Of a stretch of DNA of 64,000 nt, positions 26,057-39,628 are shown piece by piece (positions within the stretch are counted from its first letter, which is position 1; each line of letters opens with the position of its first letter). The position numbers were made by a program, and so were the translations under genes. Origin of the DNA: Cyathus striatus (Eukaryota; Basidiomycota; Agaricomycetes; Agaricales; Nidulariaceae); the NCBI GenBank assembly GCA_025738555.1, contig JAOVFP010000004.1, positions 3,906,001 to 3,970,000 on the forward strand. The letters run 5' to 3'. The notes beneath the pieces are model-generated. The model did no database searches and was not told the DNA's origin. It was given only the letters and a program-made list of their open reading frames with translations.

Positions 26057-26640
26057 GTTTGATACCATTTATTCCTTTATTTTCGTTTATCTGTTTCTTC
26101 ATAGTGGCACTCCGCTTGCATCACATCGTTCCCTTCGGTGCGAATATATTTACTTGAAGGTCTTCAGTCTCATCTCTCACCATGCATAGTATATCAATAC
26201 TTTCTAAACATCTACCCTGTTTATTTGATACCAGGCCGGAACTGGACCATGGCCACCTTCTGTCTAGAGACACGCTCTTTTTTTAATAAATCCCTGCAGT
26301 ATTTGTTTTCGATATATTCCATATTCGTAGTATCATTTATGTTGTGCCAAATATTTAGTATGCTGTTGTCCCAGTTTTCAATGATATTTTTTCTTCTACC
26401 AAATAAAGCAAGCTGAACTTATAATTCTCCGTTACATTTGTCAATACTTATACTGTTTTCTAATAATGTTTAGTTAAAAATGAAAAGTCTATTGTGTCTT
26501 AGCAATATCAAATAAGTACTATTACAGTTTCAGACGTTCATCCAATCGGTGGCTTTGCAGATCTCGAGAACGATTAAAGTTCAGAATCAGAAAAGAATGC
26601 CAACAGGACTTAGATGCAAAGAACGTAATGGCGAGTACTG
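26057..26640. other. Convergent AT-rich intergenic
   Basis: About 580 AT-rich bases between two convergent stops, with several AATAAA-like strings (near 26285 and 26401). Consistent with facing 3' UTRs. No gene seen. Confidence 0.45.
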
Positions 26641-28683
26641 CTATAAAGAGATATTATAATATGGGGGAGGAGCCATCATAAGTGATCTGTGAGGGGTAGG
26701 AGAAGCACGTGGACGAGAAGGCAATGGTCTCGATCTGCGCTCATTGCTATCTAAGCTAGTTGTTGTGGTGTTAGTTGTCGTCAGTGTCGATCCCACGTGT
26801 AGAGGTCGGTGTGATAAATGTCTACCGGAGTCTGATGACGAAGTGAGTGAAGTCAATGTAGAGCCCACCGATGGCTTTTCCTTCAGAGGATGGACCCTCT
26901 GGTTAACGTCAGTATGGGGTTCATCCGGTATGTTATTTTCTGCAGAAATGTCAAAGACGACGTCTTCAGACAACCTTGAAATCACCGCGATGCGAACGAC
27001 TTCGGTAGCAGGGGCACCATGTGGATTGTATGGCTCCTCTTTTGGGAACGGGCGTGGAGCCTGTGTATGTCGTGCATCTTTCAGATCTTTGCAGCGTTTC
27101 AGATACCATTTTTTGATGGCCCATCCAATGAGAAATACCGCGAATGCTCCGGTGCATACACTGATGATAACAGCCTTGCGCCTGTGAAAGCCAGTAAGCC
27201 CTATAAAAAGTACAAGAATAACCGATTTACTTAGTAGCTGACACTGATGACATTTCATTGTTGGGCGCTGGCCGAGAACCGGGAGGCGATGTCCTGCTAT
27301 AATAGTCTGTATGTGAGAACTGGCGATTAAAGAAGTACCTACGGTGAGAAGTACAAAGACGCATGATCGATGGTTAATTGTGCCTTCGAGCTGAGACAAC
27401 TTCCGGTAGAATCACCGTAGGGATCATTTTGGATGATAAGGGTGTGGTTGTTCACTTGCGCCCCAGACCAGAAGTAAAGCAGCTGCGAGGTTGCATTTCC
27501 TTGTGTATTCGGAGTGTACCTTTGCCAGGCACCTCCATCTATTGATGCAGAATAACCGCCCTGGCTTCCAGCAACTGCACCATAAACAGAAATAGAAAGA
27601 CCTTGCAATGCAATTAATAGACTGGTTTGTGAAATAGATCGTCGGAATTACCCTGCAAAAAAAAATCAGTATCGCGTGGCAGAAAAAATAAAATACCAGG
27701 CACCGTAAAATTTAGCTGGAACCCGCTGGATGCACAGGAAGTGGTGCTGGATTCATTTTAATTACATTTACTAGAGAAATGTTGCAAGATACACTTTACC
27801 GTGCATTTTCCGAACCGTTATTCCAAGATCCTGAAACTTCAGGATAATATTGAAACTGATCATCGGAACCTGGTATTACGACGTTCGTTGTGTTATCATC
27901 GTATAAGTTGCTTTCTACAATTAGCTACGGAGTAGTCAATAACATAATCTCGAACAGAACTTGGCAGCGAACATAATTGAAGTTTAACGTCGGTGGGGAT
28001 AAATCATCTTGGTCGCCAATGTTGGTCACGATAATTTGGTGGGTAGTAGGCACAAGATTAACCGCTGAAAAAATCAAGCCCTCCTGGTTTCCAGTTGCGT
28101 TTTGTAGTTGTGTTTTGCCATCGAGGGTCACTCTGAATGGGCTACTCTGAGGTTGTCGGTCACCATATATCCTACGGATCGTCTGAGACAAGGGCCATAC
28201 AAACAAAGGTGATCACGTACCAGATAGCTGTACCATTCCAAGAAAAGGAGACACTTGGTTTAGCGAGAGTTGCATTGCAAGTATGGTAAGTAGTTGTATT
28301 GGTCCATGACTGAGGTACATATTTGATCAGAGCATCAACAAACGTTGTAACACAATTCAAACCTGTAAATTCGGAAGCAATTGGCTCTTCTCTCCACGAA
28401 GTAGTTGGAAGAAAAAGAAGGAGTGGACTGATGTTGGTGACAGTCGCGTTGAAGCGCATTCTACAGACAGGAGTGACCACTGGCAGCAGGAAAGATGGGT
28501 CCGTATTCGGTGTGATATATGAAGATTTTCCGGTTCTCATGCGGTAACACGGAATTTTGATTTCAAGGTCATTCTACAGGTATTATCAACCTGTACTCCA
28601 ACCCCATCTACTAATATCTCGAGAACAAACTGATCATCAGCGGCGAATAACAGCTGTAATGTCGGGATGCTCCAGAGCAGCAT
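26641..28683 (-). CDS. Type I membrane protein with two galactose-binding-like modules
   Basis: Begins at ATG 28683 (MLLWSIPTLQLLFAADDQFV) and runs over roughly seven exons. The outer part holds two related beta-sandwich-like modules. The first has SFSWNGTAIWY then SPFRVTLDGKTQLQNATG; the second has GLSISVYGAVAG then GGYSASIDGGAWQRYT. Each is followed by a hydrophobic strand of the kind NHTLIIQN, the pattern seen in many agaric surface proteins. Numerous NxT/NxS sites suggest glycosylation. A transmembrane helix (KAVIISVCTGAFAVFLIGWAI) is followed by a basic stop-transfer (KKWYLKRCKDLK) and a Ser/Thr/Pro-rich cytosolic tail of about 150 residues. A cell-surface, possibly glycan-binding receptor is inferred; the ligand is unknown. 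The N-terminus is not a textbook signal peptide, so the start is uncertain. Confidence 0.7.
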
Positions 28684-29169
28684 TATCGCGCGAACTCAGA
28701 TTCCATTCCTGAGAAGCTGATCGAAATTTATAGATAGTTTATCGAGCTCGATATGGCCACCAGATGTAAACGAGATGCATCAAACAATTCATTCGGAGAC
28801 CTCAGACCGCTGACCGAAACTAGAAAAAGGTCACAGACGCAATCAAGCCAGTGGAAGTTGCGAAATATACAACGTGAGCAGGGTTTTAGGCCTCGTTTTA
28901 ATTCCGCCTAGTTATTGTCGGCCGTATCCATGATGACACTGACAGGCTGTAGCAGAAAGTTGAAGCTTGAGGGAAACATTGACTCAAGACATGAGACGCT
29001 TCGCGAATTCACAGCCACCGTACTCAGTACGTTTCCACGAGGTTTGTGCCAAATATGTTCAAACAAACCTGTTCGCGAGCTAACGCTTCGGGGTGAAATT
29101 GTCGCCCTGTAAGCTCTCAAACGCGACTGGCAAAAATCAATTCTTCCCGTGCGCGTTAGACTCGTCGAA
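28684..29169. promoter_or_regulatory. Divergent intergenic region
   Basis: About 490 bases between the divergent membrane-protein and uS15m genes. No motif is assigned; an open frame at 28915-29112 shows no resemblance to anything. Confidence 0.35.
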
Positions 29170-30124
29170 ATGCTTCAAGCATGTATGTCTCAATGTATGT
29201 TTCTTCTAATGTTTGTTTACTTTAATTAACGCCATGGAAATAGGGCGACGAAGCTCAATAGCACTGGCGTCGACTTCTCAATGTTCTTTGCTTCATACGT
29301 CTGCTGTTCTCCAAAAATCACGATTGACATCCTTGCAGACGCGCAGGGATAACATTGAGAAGCAGGAAGAGCGACAGAAAGTTGCAATGGCAAATCGTGC
29401 CAGTCCTGTGCTTGGGGTTCGACCCAGTGAGACGTACAAGTGGGATAACTGCGACCTGGCGAAGATCATCGTTGACGAGTCGAAACTCCGGGATCGCGAA
29501 GAGGAAGTTTTGGAGATTCCACAGCTTGGTAGCGTGAACGTGCCAAAATTGAGGGCTTTTGGTGTTGGTGAAACGGAGAAGGAGTTGCTTCTTGAAAAAT
29601 TACCGTTGGCTACGGCAGAAATGCATGTGTCTAAGCTTCAAGCCAACCAACAAGCTCAGTACCTGCAAGTATCAGATGGACTCAAGGCACTGGAGACGGC
29701 GGGGACAAAAGAAATTGCAAAAGCTACAGCCTTTGCGAGATTGCTGGACTTGCGCAACGCTAATGCTGCCGGTATTGCTTACGCGAATAGAAGGAGAATT
29801 ATTGCAGCGTTTTCAACTCCAGAGAATCCGTTTGATCCAGGACGTCCAGAGGTTCAAGGTAGGGGTGGTCGATTTCATTTGGCATCATGTCACTAACTGA
29901 TCGGCATATCAGCTGCCCTTTTGACGTACAAGATTCGCAAACTTTGGACACATCTCACAACCTTCAAACGTGATATTGGAAATCGTTTAGGACTTCGCAA
30001 GCTAGTTCACAAGCGTGCTAAAATTCTGAAATACCTGAAACGAGTGGATCGTGAGCGGTACGACGACGTTCTTGCTCGTCTAGCACTGGAGCCTGAGAGT
30101 GTTGAAGGAGAGCTAGTTGTTTGA
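29170..30124 (+). CDS. MRPS28: Mitochondrial ribosomal protein uS15m
   Basis: Exons 29170-29182, 29244-29858 and 29913-30124 give 279 residues. The 13-nt first exon supplies MLQA and joins in phase to WRRSSIALASTSQ, together an Arg/Ser-rich mitochondrial presequence. The C-terminal 90 residues carry the S15 fold: LTYKIRKLWTHLTTFKRDIG, NRLGLRKLVHKRAKILKYLK and RVDRERYDDVLARLAL match the S15/uS15 helices that bind small-subunit rRNA. The long N-terminal extension is typical of fungal mitochondrial S15. MRPS28 is the yeast name for this protein. If the tiny first exon is wrong, the alternative start would be the ATG at 29234, which lies within the proposed intron. Confidence 0.85.
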
Positions 30125-30299
30125 TGTAACGATACCCTACCTGCAGGAAATACGGATAGAACCTCTGCTTTATAATTAATTGCTCTTCATATTCATTTCA
30201 ATTTTATGCAAATCGTTTAACCCACCATATGCTCATCCCATACTGATAAGTTAAAATTACACAAACCAAATAGAAAACTAGATACAGAATAAAGTGTCA

Positions 30300-30987
30300 T
30301 TATAAACCTCTTCTAGTAACGAAATTTTCCAAATCCTGTGCTGTTGCTACTCCTAAAACGAACTTTCTGTCGTAATCCGTCACTGTTATTGGGATTAGAA
30401 ACATCCGGGATGTGATTCCACTGTACGTACCTATTGCGAAAAGATTCTCCTGAAGAAACTTTTCGAGATCCGAAAGGCTGGTCATTGGGGTAATAATGGT
30501 ATATGGCTCAGATGAAGAGCGTTTGAACTTTGTCATGTAGTTGCTGACACTGTCATCCTAAAAGATTCAATGGTTAATTAGTCCCGGAGTTAGCAAGGCT
30601 TAAGGTATACCGGGCTTGCTTGGCCTGCTTCCCATCTTTGCTTTAGTTGTGCGACATCAACATATCCTAGAGGTTTGCGGTTACGGTCCAGTACGCTACG
30701 TTTCACTAACAGTGAGTTTCAGAACATGCAGAATTCAGCCTATACATACGGAATCTGAGAGAAATCACGCTCATACGCCAGTTCTATAGCCCGCGAGATT
30801 GCTTCTGTGGATGGGAGTGCAAACGCAGGGGGTAACTGTAAATCCTTAAAGTAATCCGAGTCAGTTCAAAGCAAGCCATAAACAAACTAAAAGTAGAGAC
30901 CTCTACGACTGCGCCGCGATATTTGTCGGGGGATGCATTGGTTTGGAAAAGATGAGTAGAATAAGATGAAGTAGCTGTCGTCGCCAT
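30300..30987 (-). CDS. CBS-domain pair protein
   Basis: Four exons from ATG 30987 (MATTATSSYSTHLFQTNASP). After a short leader, LPPAFALPSTEAISRAIELAYERDFSQIPV and VLDRNRKPLGYVDVAQL form a first CBS motif; DSVSNYMTKF, TIITPMTSLSDLEKFLQEN, then VTDYDRKFVLGVATAQDLENFVTRR form the second. A tandem CBS pair usually binds adenine nucleotides or S-adenosylmethionine and senses energy state. The protein is short (about 190-200 residues) and seems to consist of this module alone, so the partner is unknown. The exact splice between the two halves of the second motif (near 30430) is inferred. Confidence 0.75.
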
Positions 30988-31439
30988 CTCGTGGTAGCAG
31001 GGAATCAAGTGCAGAAAGTTTGAAGGATTAGGGACTAGACGTAGCAAATGGGACTTGGGTGGAGGATGGGTGAAAGATACTTGGATTAGATTAACTCAAC
31101 TTAGGAGCGTGAGTAGAAAATACCTAATTTAGAAATATATCAGTTCAATTCTAAATTGTAACTTCGCAAGTAACCTAGTTAGGAGTCTCTCAATGCCAGT
31201 GAACATTCACAATATATAAGAATACAATTGGGATTCACTCATGTATAAATGGCAGCAAGGTAATGGAGATTTGAATAATAGAACATATTGTTGTGAACGA
31301 ATGCGAGAATGCCAAATAATGCAAGTTCGAGAAATGCGAGGATTTACTACTGCGAATAAGAAAAGATGGTAGTACAGCAGAACGTGACCCAATCTCTGAA
31401 AGCGACAAGATCATGATGAGATGCGAATGATTAGATCAA

Positions 31440-33184
<1,745 letters not shown>

Positions 33185-34159
33185 TGGTATATTGAGGGTG
33201 TTGGTTTGAGGCGTGGGGCGTGCTTGAAGGTTGTGGAAAAAAAGGTTATCGGTTGTAGAACGGTGTAAGGAAAAGGAAGAGTCGGAAACAGAGGGTGGTG
33301 TGGGCGATGTGCACGAGGAGATGAGAGTGAGGGCTCACAGGAAAAGTGTGCGGGTTATAAGGGAGTCTTGTAGTGGATCACGTAATTATCGATGGGGGTG
33401 AACGGTGGCGAGGCAAACTTGCTATGGGTGTTAAATGGAAAGCAACAAAGAGCCTGCAGTCTTGAGGGAAGAGAAGGATGGGATGTCAGAATTTGAAAGG
33501 AGCGAGACAGGACGCTGTATTTGGGAGAACTTAACCTTTAGCCAGGGGCACTATGCCCTACTTCTGGAAATGACACAGCCACTACTACCCGCGGTCCCGA
33601 TTTGTTGAACGTTTTATCACTAAGTACGCATACAAATCCAGCATGTATGTAAGATGTCGTAGCCAAGTACGCAGCGATTGGAGCGGTTCAATTCACTTTC
33701 TTATCATCTCTTCTCATATAAACTTTTTTACTACCTAAGCCGTTCCAACGGGAAAACGACACTTTAGTTACTTTGTAATCAGGAGACCTGTTATTTGTAG
33801 GCGGCTTACATGGGCGGCCTCCATAATCGATCTTACTTACCCAGGGGGAGTTAATGTGATCATGTCAGCGGAGCTAGTAGAAGAAAACGATAGCAACGAT
33901 CTTTTGTTTTGCCATAATTGACAGGGAGCACGGTCCTATTTCCAATACCCAAGTCACACACCTTGCAATGACATGTGCACTAGAATGGAGTGTTGAAATA
34001 CTTGTACTTATTATACATCAGCCGATAACACTAAACGGCATCTAAATCAGTTTTTGGTTCATTGTACATTTTATGGTTTCACTGGATTTCAGTCAGTACT
34101 ACTTTTGCTATTGCGATTGAAGACGAACCGTACCTGTGTGATGGAGGAGTGAGACGCCC
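33185..34159. other. CDK1 upstream / GPN1 downstream region
   Basis: About 970 bases without an open frame that resembles a protein. It includes the CDK1 promoter and the 3' UTR of GPN1, both on the minus strand. No repeat or RNA gene recognised. Confidence 0.4.
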
Positions 34160-35696
34160 TTAGCCGGGCCTTGGCCATTTGATGTTTTCTTCATTTCGCC
34201 TTGCTCGAGTGACGTCAATGTACTGCCCGGGCCATGATTCTTCGCCTGCAATACAAGGCTAAATCAGTTGCCAATCAAACAACCCCAAAAATAAGTTGAG
34301 GGAGAGAGAAATAATACTGACTGCGATCGATGATATTGACTTCCGTATCATCATCGTCCTCGTCCTCTTCTGCCGAGTCCCAACGGTCAGCTGCAGCTGC
34401 GGTTGGATTCTTTTCGCGATCAATAGCGAGATCCTTGAGCATCCTGTTCACGGAGTCCTCCTTTGCTTCTTTAAGTGTCTTCTCCCGGAGAGCGCGTGCG
34501 CGTTCTAGTTCAGGAAGATACTCCCTAGCAGCAATTTGTAAAAGAAATATCGTCGCTGAACCTGAACTACTCACTTCTCGTACTCTTCTCTTGACGCATC
34601 GACTGCTTCGAAGAATTCCTTGATACCATCGCCTGTCATGCTGGAGACTCCGACCGCCTAAATATCCCATTTAGTATCAAATCCTATCAAGCACCGCATA
34701 GGCATGACACACCTTTAAATTCTTATAGAATTCATCCAAAACCAAGCTCATGCTATTCATCAGACTGTTCATATATGTGGGTTCACCCTCGGAGTCTCTG
34801 GTGCCATCGTGCGATGATAATGCAGCCTGGAATTCCTCGAAATCATTCATCCATTCGATAGCGAAGTCATGCGGCTGTACATCAGTTTTATTGAAGACAA
34901 GGATGAACGGCAGTTTCGTTTTGTACAGAATGCTAGTAAATGATGTGAGTTCATTGCATTCTGACATCAGTATTGATCGGTAACCAAACAAGACGGGAAG
35001 ATAACTCCATCCCGTTAGAAACGGATGGGAAACACAGGACATAATATATGCCCAATGGAAGAGGGTACATACCTGCAAGCATAAAGCATGTTTGACATGA
35101 AGGTGGCTGGAGCCGTAGTACGAGGGGTATCAATAATATAAGCCACTACAGTTGGCAAGGAGGACGCCACAGCGTCCGTAATAATAGCGCCAGATGCAGA
35201 CCAAGTGAAGATTTCGATCTGTCCTGGAGTATCTAGAATAACGTAGCTGAAATCCTCAGTCAGCTGCAGCATCATTCAAGCATATATTATATGTCTCACT
35301 CGACAGATTCTGCCCTCTTTTCTACGAGCTCCAGCACCTGATCGAATTTGGTAGTGAAAAGATTGAGTGCAGTCATGATGCCTCCGTTGGGACCTAGATT
35401 ATACCTTCACCGCACAACCGGTTCGTCACCAATCGCAAAGCAAAGAAGGTTTTATGCTAATACGAACTGCTTCATAACCTCTTGATAATTCACTGTATCC
35501 CTTATATCAATGTTGGCTTCGTATGGGACATGTGTAACGGCAGGATCGAGGTTGAGAATATACGGCGGCGAAGGTGGGTTGAGTGAATGTAAATACGAGT
35601 TAATTCTTTGGACGAAAGTCGATTTTCCGGCACCGGCCATGCCTATTGTTACGATTGTAACAGGCTTTTCTTTTCAGAAGAAGTTGAGGAGTCCAT
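34160..35696 (-). CDS. GPN1: GPN-loop GTPase 1 (GPN1/Npa3)
   Basis: Motifs in order: P-loop [41 protein letters not shown] loop [15 protein letters not shown]3 segment [26 protein letters not shown], guanine-specificity [20 protein letters not shown], and an acidic C-terminus ending [27 protein letters not shown], as in fungal GPN1. The enzyme helps assemble and import RNA polymerase II. Five or so introns splice in phase. The likely start, ATG 35696 ([10 protein letters not shown]), is out of frame with the P-loop by one base at an A-rich run (35664-35675). Otherwise the first usable in-frame Met is the one within the P-loop (35640), which would remove the preceding beta strand. See findings. 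Confidence 0.85.
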
Positions 35697-35977
35697 GGTG
35701 AAGGAGAAAAAAAGGGAACAATAATCGAAGTGCCTCGAAGAGGGTAAGCAGGAATAAGTAGTATACTTATCTAAGAAGATGCGAAGTGTGGGAATAATTT
35801 ACCATAAGTACCAGATCCCGATGGGTGCAAAGTGTATTGGCTGAGTGGCTCCGAGAGAGGTTGCTAAATGGAAGCCCAAATGAAGCCACACTATATCCCT
35901 TTATTGCGTTTGTCACCATGTTCTCACTTCTACTTCTACTGCCACTTGCTACCTTACCGTGATTATATCAATCTCTT
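35697..35977. promoter_or_regulatory. Short divergent promoter, GPN1 / SRA gene
   Basis: 281 bases between two divergent starts, with pyrimidine runs near 35925-35945. No specific site assigned. Confidence 0.4.
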
Positions 35978-37033
35978 ATGATGGCCACCGAAAGATTGTA
36001 AGCAGAACGTCGCATTTCCTTAATCTACTAATCATTTGACCTTTTAGTCGCAAGCAATTCATGCTAGATACCTCACTCTATAGTCCGGAGCATTTAACGT
36101 TAGAACACGACAATCGCTTCGGTGCGCCAGCGAAATATCCCCCAGGGACTAAATTCGGCAGCAGGTGTGTTTTAGCTGTATTCGTCTGCCTTGTGCGCCA
36201 TCTTAACCATTATGCTCAGACAGGAGTGTCACGCTGCTGGCGTTCATACGAGAACCTTTGCTGGTATCGCTGGTACCCCTACGCTTGGTGCCTATTCAAT
36301 CGTGGTTTCTAGTGGTTACGAGGATGATTATGATGAGGGCGATTTCCTGTATGTTCACTTTGCAAATTCACCGAGGAATCCTCTGATCCATGGCTAGCAT
36401 TTACACAGGAACAGGTATGTTGTCCGGCTAGATTACAAACTAGAATGTCCAAATAACAGAACAACCACTTAGGAGGGCAGCCCAACTCCTTTGGTGGTGT
36501 ACGTAGATTATCTGCTGAGTCCGACTTGCACATTATTAATAGAGTTGTACAGGGAGGTGGGAGACAAATTGAAGATCAAACATTTGATCACTCCGATAAC
36601 GCGGCTCTGAAAGTACTTATTATGTTCATAGCTTATAGAATTTTTTATAACACAAACTTTAGAAATCCGTAGAGACGCAGAGGCCTGTCCGCATTATAAG
36701 AGGCCCCAATCCAAATTCCGAATACGCGCCGTCGCAAGGGTGAGCTTAGCACATTCTACATAATGTGCTACTAGTATCTGACTAGTTTAAGGTATCGCTA
36801 CGATGGGTTATACATCGTTGAAAAGGTATTATATATTTTCCTACACAGCTGAAAAGACTGAGTAATCTTCATAGGCCTATCTTGCGAAAGGCAAGAGGAA
36901 ATTTGCCGTCTGCCGCTACGAGCTTCGTGTATGTTCCAAGTATTTTATACCCTCTATTTCGCCCTTTTAACCGGAATTTCAGCGTCTCCCAGGGCAACTC
37001 CCTGTAATCGATAACGGCATTCGGATCGTATGA
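35978..37033 (+). CDS. SRA-YDG domain protein (methyl-DNA reader family)
   Basis: About nine small exons give a protein of roughly 220 residues. It starts MMATERFRKQFMLDTSL and consists mostly of one SRA-YDG domain: FGAPAKYPPGTKFGSRQECHAAGVH, FAGIAGTPTLGAYSIVVSSGYEDDYDEGD, YTGTGGQPNSFGG, DQTFDHSDNAALKKSVET, PVRIIRGPNPNSEYAP, YRYDGLYIVEKAYL, GKRKFAVCRYELRRLPGQ. All signature strings of UHRF1-type SRA domains are present. There is no RING, PHD or SET part, unlike animal UHRF1 or plant KYP. SRA domains bind hemimethylated or modified cytosine by base flipping. That this protein binds methylated DNA here is inferred from family. Confidence 0.9.
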
Positions 37034-37557
37034 AGAAGAGTGACATCACTGTCTTTTGTTGTTTTGATTGTTTCATACTCGAAGTCTTTCTTTCTTTTCA
37101 TTGGAATAGTACCCTAGGATTCAATTTCTTGCTGTCATTTTCGGATGGAAATATGTTATTATGTCACGATTTTTACTTACATGTATCAGTTCCAAAGTCT
37201 TCTATTTCATGTTCTGGATATTTGGAATCAGTTATTTATAGTTAAGTACTTAGTACTTAGTTTGTAGTTTGCTCTTGGATATATATTCCATTCATACCTA
37301 ACTCAGTCATGTTTCTTTGAACTTATGGACATGTTTCATATGAAAGAGAAATTTCACCAGGAGAATCTAGGAGAGCACAGTGTTTTAAGACGTTGAGGAT
37401 AGGGATTTACAGTAATTATGTACATCGTAAGTTGAGTTGCGCTGGACGCGTCGCGTAACAGTCACATGACCACAACCATCCTCATCATTGGCATTTCCGC
37501 GACATTTCTAGGTTCTTCCTCTCCTCCTTTCCTTGGTCCAGTACAGTCCAGTGCCTT
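37034..37557. promoter_or_regulatory. Intergenic with ACGCGT site
   Basis: About 520 bases between the SRA gene stop and the next ATG. AT-rich first half with a short tandem AGTACTT repeat near 37244-37258, then a perfect ACGCGT at 37446-37451 followed by CGCGT, about 107 bases before the next start codon. No gene seen. Confidence 0.4.
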
Positions 37558-39514
37558 ATGGCCATCATCGCATCTCCCTTCTACACATTAGAATCAAACA
37601 TAAATTTAACATGGACTACAACCCAAGAAAAATCCATCTCCTCCGACTTCCCCTTCGACCTAACAGATGAATCGGCAGATCAGTATGTCGCAAGGACATA
37701 CCTACAGTTCTTATGGCTCCCTGATGTGCGTTCTCTTATACTCTGCACATGATAGAACTGGCGGTAACGTCTATGGCGGTAGTTAATTATGCCATTACAT
37801 TTATTTATACCCGCACTCCGACGCGTCTCATTCGCATCGACTTCGTCCGGCCCACATCCCCTCCACGCGCTATTAGAACCTCTTCTCCTAATGCCTCGCA
37901 CAGCATCATCCAAGTATCAAGTTGATCTTCCTCAACTGTTAGCAATGGGAGGTGGAGACGGAGATATGGAAGAGACGATGATGTGGTTTGGGCTTACACA
38001 TGAAAAAGGGTCGGTAAAGGAGGGGGAGGCGGAGAGAGAACTTTGGGAAGATGAGGAGTGGAGAAAGGGATGGTTGGAAAGGATGGAGAGACGCGAGTAT
38101 GCTAATTCTTATTCTATTCCTTTTGGATACTGTTATTTACAGAGCGAAGAGTCCAGATCCAAATACTGCTGTACTTCCTCAAACTCTCCCTCCCCGGCCC
38201 TCTTCCTCCTTCCCCAGTCAAGAAGAAACGCAAACGTAAAGAATCATCTGTGCCGTCGTACGAAGAGCGTCTTGAGACATTCATGGATAAACTTTCTACT
38301 TGGCAGCTTTTAGGCAGCCTCAGTGGTGGTTCAATGCCCGAAAAGGTGGTCAAAGGACGCATAGATACAAGAGACTGGATGCAGGTCTTTTGGGAAACGG
38401 TGGTAGAACCTCTGTACATCTTTCCGTTATTACTTTAGCATATAGACGCTAATGGTTTTTGTTTCACAGATTTAAAGACTTCCTACCAGATCTCGTCGCC
38501 GACTTGCGAACCAAAATCTTCCCAGTATCTCTCTTCTCCGACGATGTAGAGTCAATAGGTTCACGCTCTCCATCACCTACGAATACAAACGATAGCCGCC
38601 ATCCCGCCCCCCGCCCATTCAAACGTGCCCCCTCGCGGGCCTCCACCGTATCCCGCTTCCCTTCGCCGGCATTGAGCGCGATTAGTACCACCAATTCCCG
38701 CCGTTCTCGTTCTCTTTCTGTATCGCTTGCACAGGAAAAAGAGGAAAGGGAACGAGCCACAAGCGTGGGTGGTCCTAATAAGAAGATAGTGTTGAATAGG
38801 GAGGTTAGTATGAGTAGGGTGTTTAGACCGAAACCAAAACCGGAGCGTGTGCGGAGTGCTAGGGAGGGCAAAGCCAATGAAGAAGAGGATAAAGGAAAGG
38901 GGAAGAAGAAGGATGTAGGGGTTACGCTTGTTGAAGAGACACCGCAGAAGCCGAAGCTGGGAAGGGCAGCGTCGACACAAGATATGTTTGATGCCGGTGT
39001 TTCGCAGACCCAGAGTCAGACGGCTGTGAGCACGGGGACATTGACTAGGTCACCGGATGTCTTTGCTTCCTCTTCAGGTGCTCGTGCCCATGGCCAGTTC
39101 CTCTTTCCGACTGCTACCGGAAGACGGGTAGAAGATGTAGAGATGTCCGTGGTGGAAGAGACACCTGTTAAAGCACAACACTCTCTAACCCGAGCTGCAA
39201 CACAGCCAAGTCTTCAACCGCTCTTTCCTGCCAGAGTTACAGGGAGGCTCTTCCCTTCAAGCAACTTGAATATTTTCGATACCCCGACGCGCATTCAACC
39301 TGAAGAAGATGGTGAAGCTGAATGGCCGCCTGAGAGCTCGCCTGATCTGTTGCTTTTGCGGAGTGGAGGAGGGGTGAGTGAGGGGAGGAGAAGCTTGAGC
39401 CGTAGTCGGAGTCGGAGCAGTATGTTTGGAGAAGGAGATTCAGAGGAGGATGAGGATGAGGATGAGATAGATAAGTTTAATGTTACTCCTAGTAAACCTA
39501 GGAGGAAGAAGTAA
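37558..39514 (+). CDS. Uncharacterised basic/acidic nuclear-type protein
   Basis: Four exons starting at ATG 37558. The structured part reads FDLTDESADQYVARTYLQFLWLPD, then after an intron LIMPLHLFIPALRRVSF, LHALLEPLLLMPRTASSKY, EETMMWFGLTHEK, WLERMERREVQIQILLYFLKLSLPGP, a basic KKKRKRKES patch like a nuclear signal, YEERLETFMDKLSTWQLLGSL, and DTRDWMQVFWETVVEPLFKDFLPDL. The last 330 residues are disordered, with RRSRSLS and RSRSRSS repeats and EEDEDEDEID. The helical layout with a KR-rich link and an upstream ACGCGT box recalls replication-initiation factors such as Sld3, but I cannot show homology and leave it unnamed. The introns splice in phase and the gene is clearly real. Confidence 0.7.
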
Positions 39515-39628
39515 TGTACGAGTTGTGATAAGATAAGATGCAATTAATCGGCATTCCCCCCCAAATTACATAATACGTATGTCAATAGCCTGGCAGTCTG
39601 AAACGCGACACGTCTTACTCTCAACATC

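Noticed and set aside
38464..38980. Minus-strand open frames opposite the 37558-39514 gene
   Set aside because: They shadow a low-complexity Ser/Arg-rich coding exon and have no motif of their own.
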